Below, piece after piece: positions 23,864 through 31,004 of a stretch of DNA of 64,000 nucleotides. Position numbers and translations under genes: made by a program. How positions within the stretch are numbered: the stretch's first letter is position 1; each line of letters opens with the position of its first letter. Source of the DNA: Usitatibacter rugosus (GTDB lineage: Bacteria; Pseudomonadota; Gammaproteobacteria; Burkholderiales; Usitatibacteraceae); the NCBI RefSeq assembly GCF_013003965.1, contig NZ_CP053069.1, positions 961,419 through 1,025,418 of the forward strand, written 5' to 3'. The notes under the pieces were generated by a model. The model did no database searches. It saw only the letters and a list, made by a program, of their open reading frames with translations, and had not been told where the DNA came from.

Positions 23864-25381
23864 ATGGGTTTCCTCACGCAGGACGAGATCGACGCGCTGG
23901 CCCCGGCGGAATCGTCGCTGTTCCGCTCGCCGATCCCGGTGCAAAGCGTTTCCTCCGACGAGTTCGAGCCGTCGCGGCAAAGCGCCAAGCAGCGCGAGTT
24001 CGAGGCGCGCGTGAAGGCGATCGGCTCCGAGCTCGCGAAGCACCAGGGCATGAGCCGCCGGCGCTTCTTCACCACCGCGGGCGGCATGGCGGCGGCCTTC
24101 GTCGCGATGAACGACACGCACGGGCCGTTCTACGCGGTCTCGCGCGCCGAGGCCGCCACGCCCGAGATGGCGCAGGCGCGGGCCGACACACTGAAGGACC
24201 AGTTCGTGATGGACATGCACACGCATTTCCTTCGCGACGACACGCGCATCATGACCTTCGTGCGCCAGCGCGAGGCCGTGGGCAAGGCCGGCTGGAACCC
24301 GGCGCTGGCCGGCAAGCCGCAGACGATCGAGGACCTGAAGTTCGCCAACTACTTCAAGGAGATCTTCCTCGACAGCGACACGAAGGTCGCGTGCATCAGC
24401 GGCTCGTACTCGGAGGATCCCCGCGATTCCTTCCTCACCAACGAGATGAAGTTCGACGCGCGCGCCCGCGTGAACAAGGAGGCGGGCACGAAGCGCATGT
24501 TCTCGCACGCCATCTTCACGCCCGGGCAGGACGGCTGGCTGGAGCGCGCCGAGCGCGAGATGGAAACGCTCAAGCCCGATTCGTGGAAGTGCTACACGAT
24601 CGGCGACAACACCAACAAGCACCTCGCGAAGCATCCGTTCCGCCTCGACGACGAGAAGCTCCTCTACCCGTTCTACGAGCGCCTGGTGAAGTGGAGCAAG
24701 GACAACCCGGGCCTTCGCAACGTGTGCGTGCACAAGGGGCTCTTCCCGCCGTCGATCGAGAAGCAGTACCCGCACCTCTTGGGCTACGCCACGGTCGCGG
24801 ACGTGGGCAAGGCCGCGAAGGACTGGCCGCAGCTGAACTTCATGATCTACCACTCGGCGTATCGCTTCCCGGGCGGCGGCACGGCGGAGGATGCGTGGGC
24901 GCAGCTCCAGCGCACCGGGCGCATCGAGTGGGTGAACGACTTGGCCGACATCCCCGCGCAATACGGCGTGAGCAACGTCTACGCGGACCTGGGCCAGATC
25001 TTCGCGCAGAGCACGATGGCCGATCCGCGCGTGTGCGCCTTCCTCATGGGCTCGCTGGTGAAGGGGCTGGGCGCGGATCACGTCGTCTGGGGCACGGACG
25101 CGATCTGGACCGGCTCGCCGCAATGGCAGATCGAGGCGCTGCGCCGGTTGGAGATTCCAGAAGACATGCGCAAGCGCTACGGCTTCGCGCCGCTGGGTGC
25201 GGCCGACGGTCCGGTGAAGCGCGCCATCCTCGGCGACACCAACGCGCGGCTCTATGCCTTCACGCCGAAGCAGCGCACGGCGCTCGCCGACGACCGCGTC
25301 GCGTACTTCCGCAACGTCTATGAGCGCGAGGGCGGCGCCCGGACCAACCTCGCGTACGGATACACCCGCAAAGGAGCCTGA
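23864..25381 (+). CDS. Amidohydrolase-2-family enzyme with internal Tat signal
   Basis: The 505-residue protein is a TIM-barrel metal-dependent hydrolase. Metal ligands begin at MDMHTHF (His119, His121), with a late VVWGTDAIWTGSP motif. Residues 63-96 form a twin-arginine signal (MSRRRFFTTAGGMAAAF), but about 60 hydrophilic residues precede it, so the signal has an unusually long n-region. GGGAGG before the ATG at 23864 supports the long form; initiation at Met63 would give an ordinary Tat signal. Family members decarboxylate or hydrolyse aromatic or amide compounds. Confidence 0.85.
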   Translation: MGFLTQDEIDALAPAESSLFRSPIPVQSVSSDEFEPSRQSAKQREFEARVKAIGSELAKHQGMSRRRFFTTAGGMAAAFVAMNDTHGPFYAVSRAEAATPEMAQARADTLKDQFVMDMHTHFLRDDTRIMTFVRQREAVGKAGWNPALAGKPQTIEDLKFANYFKEIFLDSDTKVACISGSYSEDPRDSFLTNEMKFDARARVNKEAGTKRMFSHAIFTPGQDGWLERAEREMETLKPDSWKCYTIGDNTNKHLAKHPFRLDDEKLLYPFYERLVKWSKDNPGLRNVCVHKGLFPPSIEKQYPHLLGYATVADVGKAAKDWPQLNFMIYHSAYRFPGGGTAEDAWAQLQRTGRIEWVNDLADIPAQYGVSNVYADLGQIFAQSTMADPRVCAFLMGSLVKGLGADHVVWGTDAIWTGSPQWQIEALRRLEIPEDMRKRYGFAPLGAADGPVKRAILGDTNARLYAFTPKQRTALADDRVAYFRNVYEREGGARTNLAYGYTRKGA

Positions 25382-25385
25382 CCCG

Positions 25386-25688
25386 ATGGTGCTCACCGTC
25401 TTCCGCAACCGCCTGCGTCCCGATGCCGGAGAGGAGTACGGCACGACGCTCGAACGCATGCTCGAGATCGTCCGGTCGATGCCCGGCTACATCCAGCACA
25501 AGGTCTACATCGCGGGCGACGGCGAGCGCTGCACGATCGTCGAGTTCGACACCGAGGAGCACCAGCGCGCGTGGTCCACGCACGCCGAGCACATCCAGGC
25601 GAAGCAGAAGGGCCGCGAGAGCTACTACAGCGAGTACCACCTGCAGGTGTGCACGGTGCTGCGCGACACGCGCTTCCCCAAGGCGTGA
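25386..25688 (+). CDS. ABM-superfamily (antibiotic biosynthesis monooxygenase-like) protein
   Basis: The 100-residue protein has a ferredoxin-like alpha+beta pattern: MVLTVFRNRLRPDAGEEYGTT, MLEIVRSMPGYIQHKVYIA, CTIVEFDTEEHQRAW (cited in parts). This is typical of ABM-fold dimers, which include cofactor-free monooxygenases and also non-catalytic members. AAGGAG lies about 11 nt before the ATG. It is 4 bp after the amidohydrolase gene and 7 bp before the dehydrogenase gene, so it is probably part of the same pathway. Confidence 0.8.
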   Translation: MVLTVFRNRLRPDAGEEYGTTLERMLEIVRSMPGYIQHKVYIAGDGERCTIVEFDTEEHQRAWSTHAEHIQAKQKGRESYYSEYHLQVCTVLRDTRFPKA

Positions 25689-25695
25689 GCCGCTC

Positions 25696-26568
25696 CTGAA
25701 GACCGTCGGCATCGTCGGGACCGGGGCGATGGGCCTCGGCGTGGTCCGTGCGCTGCTCGGCAAGGGCTTCACCGTTCGCGCGCACGACATCGTGGCCGCG
25801 CGGCAGGCGATGGCCGTGGAGCTCGGTGCGGTTGGGTGTGCCAGTGCTGCCGAGGCTGCGCGCTCGTCTTCAGTCGTCATCACGCTCGTCGTGGATGCCA
25901 CGCAAACACGCGACGCGCTCTTCGGGAAGGGCGGCGTGCGCGAGGGCCTCATGGCCGGCGCCGTGGTGATGATGTGCAGCACGATCGCCCCCGCGGATGC
26001 CGAATCGATCGCGGCGGAGCTGGCGGGCACACCGATGCTCGATGCTCCCATCTCCGGCGGCCCCGCACGCGCGCACGCCGGAACACTCTCCGTGATGGCT
26101 GCCGGCAGCGAGCCCGCGTTTGCAGCGTGCGAGGCCGTGCTGGCCGCGATGTCGGCGAAGTGCTTCCGGGTGAGCATGCGGCCCGGCGATGGCTCGCGCA
26201 TGAAAGTCGTCAACAACATGCTCGCGGCCGCGAACCTCGCCGCGGGGTGCGAGGCGATGGCGCTCGCCGAGAAGCTGGGCCTCGATGCGAAGCAGGTGCG
26301 CGACGTCGTCAACGCCAGCTCGGGTGGCAGCTGGATCTTCACAGACCGCATGGCCCGCGCGCTCGAGGGCGACTTCACGCCGCACGCCGCCGCGCGAGTG
26401 CTCACCAAGGACGTCGGCCTCTTCACCGACGTCGCACGCAGCCTCGGCCTCGAAACTCCGATGGCCGATTGCGCACGCGAGATCTTCCTCGACACCGTGC
26501 GTCGCGGTTACGCCGAGGAAGACGACGCGGCCGTCCTCAAGCGTTACCGGGACCTCTACGAAAATTAG
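25696..26568 (+). CDS. NAD(P)-dependent beta-hydroxyacid dehydrogenase, probable CTG start
   Basis: The 290-residue protein belongs to the 3-hydroxyisobutyrate/tartronate semialdehyde reductase family. Landmarks are the Rossmann motif GIVGTGAMG (5-13), the substrate loop DAPISGGPARAHAGTL and the catalytic Lys170 in GDGSRMKVVNN. No ATG, GTG or TTG lies in frame close to the expected N-terminus. The codon at the right place is CTG 25696, giving (M)KTVGIVG. The next ATG (25729) would delete the nucleotide-binding loop, and the upstream ATG (25423) would add about 90 residues of Ser/Arg-rich shadow sequence. A CTG start or an ATG-to-CTG error is the simplest reading. Confidence 0.85.
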   Translation: MKTVGIVGTGAMGLGVVRALLGKGFTVRAHDIVAARQAMAVELGAVGCASAAEAARSSSVVITLVVDATQTRDALFGKGGVREGLMAGAVVMMCSTIAPADAESIAAELAGTPMLDAPISGGPARAHAGTLSVMAAGSEPAFAACEAVLAAMSAKCFRVSMRPGDGSRMKVVNNMLAAANLAAGCEAMALAEKLGLDAKQVRDVVNASSGGSWIFTDRMARALEGDFTPHAAARVLTKDVGLFTDVARSLGLETPMADCAREIFLDTVRRGYAEEDDAAVLKRYRDLYEN

Positions 26569-26571
26569 CGG

Positions 26572-26636
26572 GAATTAGGGTCAGACCACCATTTCTCCAG
26601 GCGTGTGAAATTGAAATGGTGGTCTGACCCTAATTC
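26572..26636. repeat. REP-like inverted repeat with AGGGTCAG core
   Basis: Perfect 23-nt arms (26572-26594 and 26614-26636) enclose a 19-nt loop. The arm reads GAATTAGGGTCAGACCACC then ATTT. It begins 3 bp after the dehydrogenase stop. The GGGTCAG core matches the elements at 21767 and 56174, but the following bases differ. Confidence 0.9.
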
Positions 26637-26696
26637 TTGGCACGTCACTTGCAGCTCTACCGGAGGGAAATCATTCACCTTCGGAAGGAGTGCACC

Positions 26697-27509
26697 ATGC
26701 GTCAGCAACGGCCTACGACCCTCATTCTCGCAGTCTCACTCGCGTTGTTCGCGAATGCCGCGCTCGCGCAACGCGCCACCACTGGCGGCGGAGCACGTGT
26801 CGGAGGCGGGACCGCAGCGGTGGCCGCCCCCGGGGCAGCCGCCAACGCGGCCACGAACGCAAACGCATCGACGAGTGCAAACGCCTCGACGAACGCAAAC
26901 ACGGGCACGCAAGGCTCGTCCACCGGGATCGTCGCCAACACGAGCGGCGGCAACCAGGTTGTGTTCGGCGTTCCCGCGAACGGCACGCAGGGCAGCAACA
27001 CCGGCAACGGCACGAATCCGCAGCCGAACCTGACCCAGGGCCAGACCACGGGCACGTCGAATGGAACGACGACCGGCACCTCGAACGGCTCGACGACGGG
27101 CACCTCGAATGGCAGCACCTCCCCGGGCGTCGTGCCCTCGGGCGTTGCGAACCTGCAGGCGCGGCTCTTCGACTCCAACGGCAACATGCTCACGGACGCC
27201 AACGGCCGTGCGCTGCTGACCGATGGCGTGAGCGTGATCGGCGTCGGGCCCGCGGGCGTGGGCTTCGATGGGGCCACGATCGGCGTCGATCCCAGCCAGG
27301 TGGTCGTGGCGAACGCCATGCTCGCGCCGACCACGGTGACCGGCACCACGGCGATCACCCCGGAGCTGGATCGCGCGACGCGCAAGGAGCTCAGCAAGGC
27401 CAGGCAGGCCTCGCGCAGCAACAAGCAGCTCCTGACGAGTATCGCGCCGCGGACCAACGTCGACCGCACCGACCAGATGGCCGACGACCCGCTGCCCGTT
27501 CGCTACTAA
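26697..27509 (+). CDS. Secreted Asn/Thr/Gly-rich repeat protein
   Basis: The 270-residue protein has a signal peptide ending ANAALAQ. The mature N-terminal half is low complexity: Ala/Asn/Thr repeats at 45-75, then three TTGTSNG-type units at 117-139. The C-terminal half is more ordered (NLQARLFDSNGNMLTDANGRALLTD, cited in part; ITPELDRATRKELSKARQASR). GGAAGGAG at 26683-26690 gives a strong ribosome-binding site. No family recognised; likely an exported surface or periplasmic protein. Confidence 0.75.
   Translation: MRQQRPTTLILAVSLALFANAALAQRATTGGGARVGGGTAAVAAPGAAANAATNANASTSANASTNANTGTQGSSTGIVANTSGGNQVVFGVPANGTQGSNTGNGTNPQPNLTQGQTTGTSNGTTTGTSNGSTTGTSNGSTSPGVVPSGVANLQARLFDSNGNMLTDANGRALLTDGVSVIGVGPAGVGFDGATIGVDPSQVVVANAMLAPTTVTGTTAITPELDRATRKELSKARQASRSNKQLLTSIAPRTNVDRTDQMADDPLPVRY
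27045..27113 (+). repeat. Tandem repeat encoding TTGTSNG units
   Basis: Three consecutive 21-24 nt units share the core GGCACSTCGAAYGG (S = C or G, Y = C or T) and encode TTGTSNG, TTTGTSNG and STTGTSNG. The array is in frame, so unit loss or gain would keep the protein open. Confidence 0.8.
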
Positions 27510-27571
27510 GAAGGATTTTCGCGCCGGCGGAAAGATGTTCCACGCGCCCGCCGGCGCGACTTCGCGGAGTC

Positions 27572-28216
27572 CTACGGATCGAGCCGGGCGCGAACGAGAT
27601 TCGCGAGCTGTTCCACGCGGGAATCCCGGATGCCGTGCTCGCGAAGCGTCTCGGTGGTCTTGAAGAGATAGTCGTGCGCGGGTCCGTAACGGCCCTTGGC
27701 ACTTGCAAGCGCGTTGACCATCACGTCGGTCGGCAGCTCACCGGAGTAGCCCGAGCATTCGCGGTTCACCGTGAAGGCGAGGGCATTCACCCGCTCCGCG
27801 CCGACGACACAGTTGAGCCACTTCGGGCAATACGAGCCGTACGACATCTCGCGCTTCCAGATGCCGTGCATCTCCTCTTGCACGCGATCCGGGGCGATGC
27901 CGTAGACCAGGCCCCTGCAACTGCCGCCGCGCTCCAGCGTGAGCACGAGGCCGGGGTTGTCGGGAGTGCCGCGGTTCAGGCGCGACCACACGCGGAACGA
28001 GCGGTGATAGCCGCGGATGGTCGCGACGTGCCTCGCGTCCCACGAGAAGCTCGGATTCCACATCAGCGAGCCGTACGCGAAGATCCAGAAGGGAGTGCCG
28101 CGCTTCCAGGGGCCGAGCGCCTCGCGAAGCGAAGCGAGGAGCTCCGTGGGCGTGAGCGGGTCGGCGGGCTTCGGCCCGTACGACAGCGCTACGGCGCGAG
28201 ACGGCGAATTCGCCAT
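27572..28216 (-). CDS. chaC: Gamma-glutamylcyclotransferase, ChaC family
   Basis: The 214-residue protein shows the ChaC signature FAYGSLMW (Tyr48-Leu51, substrate-binding loop) and the likely catalytic Glu123 in [10 protein letters not shown]. Further landmarks are [10 protein letters not shown] and [10 protein letters not shown]. ChaC enzymes cleave the gamma-glutamyl group of glutathione to 5-oxoproline and Cys-Gly. The start overlaps the pdxH C-terminal coding region by 28 bp, so it is probably in the VOC-pdxH-chaC operon. Confidence 0.92.
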   Translation of the reverse strand: MANSPSRAVALSYGPKPADPLTPTELLASLREALGPWKRGTPFWIFAYGSLMWNPSFSWDARHVATIRGYHRSFRVWSRLNRGTPDNPGLVLTLERGGSCRGLVYGIAPDRVQEEMHGIWKREMSYGSYCPKWLNCVVGAERVNALAFTVNRECSGYSGELPTDVMVNALASAKGRYGPAHDYLFKTTETLREHGIRDSRVEQLANLVRARLDP

Positions 28217-28821
28217 TCACTTCCTTCGCGCGTGTACGCGACGCGGTCGTGCATCCGGCTGGGCCGACCCTGCCAGAACTCGTACGCATCGGGAACGACC
28301 CGATAGCCGCCCCAATGCGCCGGGCGTTCCGGCGAGAGGCCGTGCTCGTCCTCGAGCTCGCTCCAGCGCTTCTCCAGCCACGCGCGATTCTCGATGGCCT
28401 CGCTCTGCGGGCTTGCGAGCGCCCCGATGCGCGAGCCGAGCGGGCGCCTGTTGAAGTACGCGTCGGAATCCGCGGCGCTCACTTTCACGACCTGCCCCTC
28501 GATGCGCACCTGGCGCTCGAGCTCCTTCCACAGGAACGTGAGCGCGGCGTACGGGTGCGCCGCCAGGTCGTGGCCCTTGCGGCTTTGGTAGTTGGTGAAG
28601 AACGCGAGACCCTCGGGCTCGGCACCTTTCAGCAGCACGATGCGACCCGCGGGACGCCCGCGCTCGTCCACGGTGGAGAGCGTCATCGCCGTGGGCTCGG
28701 GGAGTTGCGCGGTGAGCGCTTCGGAGAGCCACGCGAGGAATTGCGCGAGCGGATCGCGCTCGACGGCGGCTTCGTCGAGCGTCTTCAGCGCATAGTCCTT
28801 GCGAAGGTCCGCGAGGTTCAT
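28189..28821 (-). CDS. pdxH: Pyridoxamine/pyridoxine 5'-phosphate oxidase
   Basis: The 210-residue FMN enzyme oxidises PNP/PMP to PLP. It carries [52 protein letters not shown] and the C-terminal [12 protein letters not shown] with RRLAP end (cited in parts). Length matches the family (about 210-218). It overlaps the VOC gene upstream by 4 bp and chaC downstream. This is the only PLP-synthesis gene in the window, which is of interest given the PLP-linked MocR regulator at 0.7 kb. Confidence 0.95.
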   Translation of the reverse strand: MNLADLRKDYALKTLDEAAVERDPLAQFLAWLSEALTAQLPEPTAMTLSTVDERGRPAGRIVLLKGAEPEGLAFFTNYQSRKGHDLAAHPYAALTFLWKELERQVRIEGQVVKVSAADSDAYFNRRPLGSRIGALASPQSEAIENRAWLEKRWSELEDEHGLSPERPAHWGGYRVVPDAYEFWQGRPSRMHDRVAYTREGSEWRIRRLAP

Positions 28822-29201
28822 GGGTAGTTCGAGACCTCGACCAGGTTGCCGTCGGGGTCGCGGAAGTAGACGGATTGGATCGGTCCCGTGGCGCCGGTCT
28901 TCTCCACCGGCCCCATGATGATCGCGACACCCTGGGCCTTCAGGTGCGCTTGCACGTCGGCCAGCGGCGTGAGCGTGATGAGGCAGAGATCGATCGCGCC
29001 CGGACCCGGCTTGAGCGCCTTGGGCTCGAACTCGCGCCCCGCCTGGTGGAGGTTGAATTTCTGCCGCCCGAACGCGAGCCCGCGGCGCCCGCCCGCGAAC
29101 GTGACGGGCTCCATGCCCAGGACCTGCTGGTAGAACGCGACCGTGCGCTCCACGTCGTGGCACGTGAGGACGATATGGTCGATGCGGTCGATACTGAACA
29201 T
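28818..29201 (-). CDS. VOC-superfamily (glyoxalase/dioxygenase-fold) protein
   Basis: The 127-residue protein has the paired beta-alpha-beta-beta-beta modules: [27 protein letters not shown] at the start and [16 protein letters not shown] at the end (cited in part). Candidate metal ligands are His9 and the Glu in LVEVSNY. The family includes glyoxalase I, ring-cleaving dioxygenases and resistance proteins; the substrate is unknown. The stop overlaps the pdxH start in an ATGA arrangement. Confidence 0.87.
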   Translation of the reverse strand: MFSIDRIDHIVLTCHDVERTVAFYQQVLGMEPVTFAGGRRGLAFGRQKFNLHQAGREFEPKALKPGPGAIDLCLITLTPLADVQAHLKAQGVAIIMGPVEKTGATGPIQSVYFRDPDGNLVEVSNYP

Positions 29202-29211
29202 GGCGTGGGCC

Positions 29212-29261
29212 TGGGTCCGATTTTCGCTAAGCTAACCGTCATTCTACGAAAAACGGGCCCA
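29212..29261. promoter_or_regulatory. Imperfect dyad between divergent VOC and aldolase genes
   Basis: TGGGTCCGATTTTCG (29212-29226) and the complement of 29247-29261 match at 13 of 15 positions around a 20-bp spacer. It is centred in the 83-bp divergent region, so it may be a shared operator or a short structural repeat. Confidence 0.3.
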
Positions 29262-29284
29262 AGACCCCAATCGGAGGCAATTCG

Positions 29285-30046
29285 ATGGATACGATCCCCA
29301 GCGTGAAGGAGCAGGTTTCGGCCGCCGAATGGGCGGTGCGGACGGATCTCGCCGCCGCCTACCGCCTGGTGGCGCACTTCGGATGGGACGACCTGGTCTT
29401 CACCCACCTGTCGGCGCGCATCCCCGGCCCCGAGCACCATTTCCTCATCAACCCGTACGGCATGCTCTTCGAGGAGATCACGGCCTCGAGCCTGGTGAAG
29501 ATCGACCTCGCCGGCAAGAAGGTGATGGCCTCGCCGTTCGACATCAACCCCGCGGGCTTCACCATCCACTCCGCGGTGCACGAGGCGCGCGAGGATGCGC
29601 AGTGCGTGATGCACCTGCACACGGTCGACGGCGTCGCGGTGTCGTGCCAGAAGGAAGGGCTGCGCGCGATCTCGCAGCAGTCGCTCTTCCCGCTCTCCAA
29701 CCTGTCGTACCACGGCTACGAGGGACTCGCGCTCAATCCCGAGGAGAAGGTACGCCTCGTGAACGACCTCGGCCGCAACCACTTCATGATCCTGCGCAAC
29801 CACGGCCTGCTCACGTGCGCGCCGAACGTCGCCGATGCGTTCCTCAACATGTACATCCTGCAGAAGGCTTGCGAGGTGCAGATCCGGGCCCAGGCGGGTG
29901 GCGGGGATTTGATTCCGGTGCCCACGCCGATCATCGAGGGCATCCGCAAGAGCGCGGATATCGTCATGAAGCAGTCAGGCGGGATGATTGCCTGGCCGGC
30001 GTTACTGCGGATGCTTGATCGCAACAACGCCGGCTGGAGGCATTGA
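29285..30046 (+). CDS. Class II aldolase/adducin-family protein
   Basis: The 253-residue protein is a zinc-dependent class II aldolase-like enzyme. Landmarks are FTHLSARIPG, FLINPYGMLFEEITASSLV, CVMHLHTVDGVAVSCQ (metal His residues) and ILRNHGLLTC. Members cleave or epimerise small sugar phosphates or decarboxylate aromatic acids; others lack activity. The length (about 250) is that of stand-alone bacterial members rather than fuculose-phosphate aldolase (about 215). GGAGG lies 7-11 nt before the ATG. Confidence 0.88.
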   Translation: MDTIPSVKEQVSAAEWAVRTDLAAAYRLVAHFGWDDLVFTHLSARIPGPEHHFLINPYGMLFEEITASSLVKIDLAGKKVMASPFDINPAGFTIHSAVHEAREDAQCVMHLHTVDGVAVSCQKEGLRAISQQSLFPLSNLSYHGYEGLALNPEEKVRLVNDLGRNHFMILRNHGLLTCAPNVADAFLNMYILQKACEVQIRAQAGGGDLIPVPTPIIEGIRKSADIVMKQSGGMIAWPALLRMLDRNNAGWRH

Positions 30047-30061
30047 ACGCGGGTTATTGAA

Positions 30062-30191
30062 GGGCGAGGAGGGGGAGGAAAGGCGGAGGATAGGGAGGAA
30101 ACCTTCTTTCACCGTGACTGGCCTTCTCTCCACTTCGCGATCCCGCTATCTTTTCCTCTCCACCCTCCGCTTTTCCTCCCCATCCTCCCCC
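30062..30191. repeat. Imperfect polypurine/polypyrimidine inverted repeat
   Basis: The 41-nt purine-rich segment 30062-30102 is complementary to the pyrimidine-rich segment 30151-30191 at 34 of 41 positions. Several mismatches would be G-U in RNA. It lies between the aldolase gene and the RraA-like gene and leaves little room for a conventional promoter. Confidence 0.75.
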
Positions 30192-30240
30192 ATAAAAACG
30201 GCGTCTCTCTTTCACGTCCTACCTTCCATAGAGATCCAGA

Positions 30241-30942
30241 ATGTCCCTCGATCCGAAAATCGTCGCCACGCTTTCCAAGGTCACCACCGCCACCCTCACG
30301 ACGCTGCTGCTGAAGAAGGGCCTTCGCAATGTCTGGATGCGCGGCACGCGCCCCATTCGCGCGGGGCAGCCGCGTCTCGTGGGCAAGGCATTCACGCTGC
30401 GCTTCGTGCCCGCGCGGGAAGACCTCGCGACGCCGGAATCGTGGTCGAAACCAATCTCCACGCGCGGCGCGATCGAGGCGATGCCGGAGGGCTGCATCGT
30501 GGTGGCCGACGCGATGGGCACGACGGATGCGGGCATCTTCGGCGACATCCTCTGCGCGCGCATGGCGAAGAAGGGCGTGGCCGGGCTCATCACCGATGGC
30601 GTGGTGCGCGACATGGCGGGCGTCCTTTCGACCGGCCTGCCGGTGTGGTGCCAGGGCGCAGCGGCACCGCCTTCCGTGGCGGGCCTCACGTTCGTGAACT
30701 GGCAGGAGCCGATCGGCTGCGGCGGCGTCGCGGTTTTCCCGGACGACGTCGTGGTGGTCGACGACGACGGCGCGGTGCTGATCCCCGCGGCATTCGTGGA
30801 CGACATGGTCGCCAACGCTCCGGAGCAGGAGCGGATGGAAGGCTGGATCATGGAAGAAGTCGGGAAGGGGGTTGCCCTTCCCGGCCTCTATCCGATGAAC
30901 GCCGAGACCAAGGCGCGCTACGAAGCGACGAAGAAGAAATAG
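30241..30942 (+). CDS. RraA-like protein (HMG/CHA aldolase or RNase E regulator fold)
   Basis: The 233-residue protein shows the RraA-superfamily motif GDILCARMAKKGVAGLITDGVVRD (cited in part), with the Asp/Arg-Asp pair that binds Mg and carboxylate in the aldolase members. Typical RraA is about 160 residues; this longer form, with WMRGTRPIRAG near the N-terminus and a C-terminal helix, resembles 4-hydroxy-4-methyl-2-oxoglutarate/4-carboxy-4-hydroxy-2-oxoadipate aldolase relatives. With the class II aldolase upstream it suggests catabolism of hydroxy-oxo acids. Confidence 0.82.
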   Translation: MSLDPKIVATLSKVTTATLTTLLLKKGLRNVWMRGTRPIRAGQPRLVGKAFTLRFVPAREDLATPESWSKPISTRGAIEAMPEGCIVVADAMGTTDAGIFGDILCARMAKKGVAGLITDGVVRDMAGVLSTGLPVWCQGAAAPPSVAGLTFVNWQEPIGCGGVAVFPDDVVVVDDDGAVLIPAAFVDDMVANAPEQERMEGWIMEEVGKGVALPGLYPMNAETKARYEATKKK

Positions 30943-30980
30943 GCCCCCGCTTTCGCGAGGGTGACGTTCATCGCTTCGTC

Positions 30981-31000
30981 GTCCCCGCGAAGGCGGGGAC
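30981..31000. terminator. GC hairpin between converging RraA-like and di-heme genes
   Basis: GTCCCCGC and GCGGGGAC pair around a GAAG loop, 8-bp perfect stem, without a T-run. Similar CCCCGCGAAGGCGGGG palindromes are dispersed in many proteobacterial genomes. It may be a bidirectional stop or a small repeat. Confidence 0.45.
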
Positions 31001-31004
31001 CCGG

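Noticed and set aside
22973-25459. An 828-codon minus-strand frame opposite the hydrolase and amidohydrolase genes
   Set aside because: Same strand-shadow composition; all family motifs are on the plus strand.
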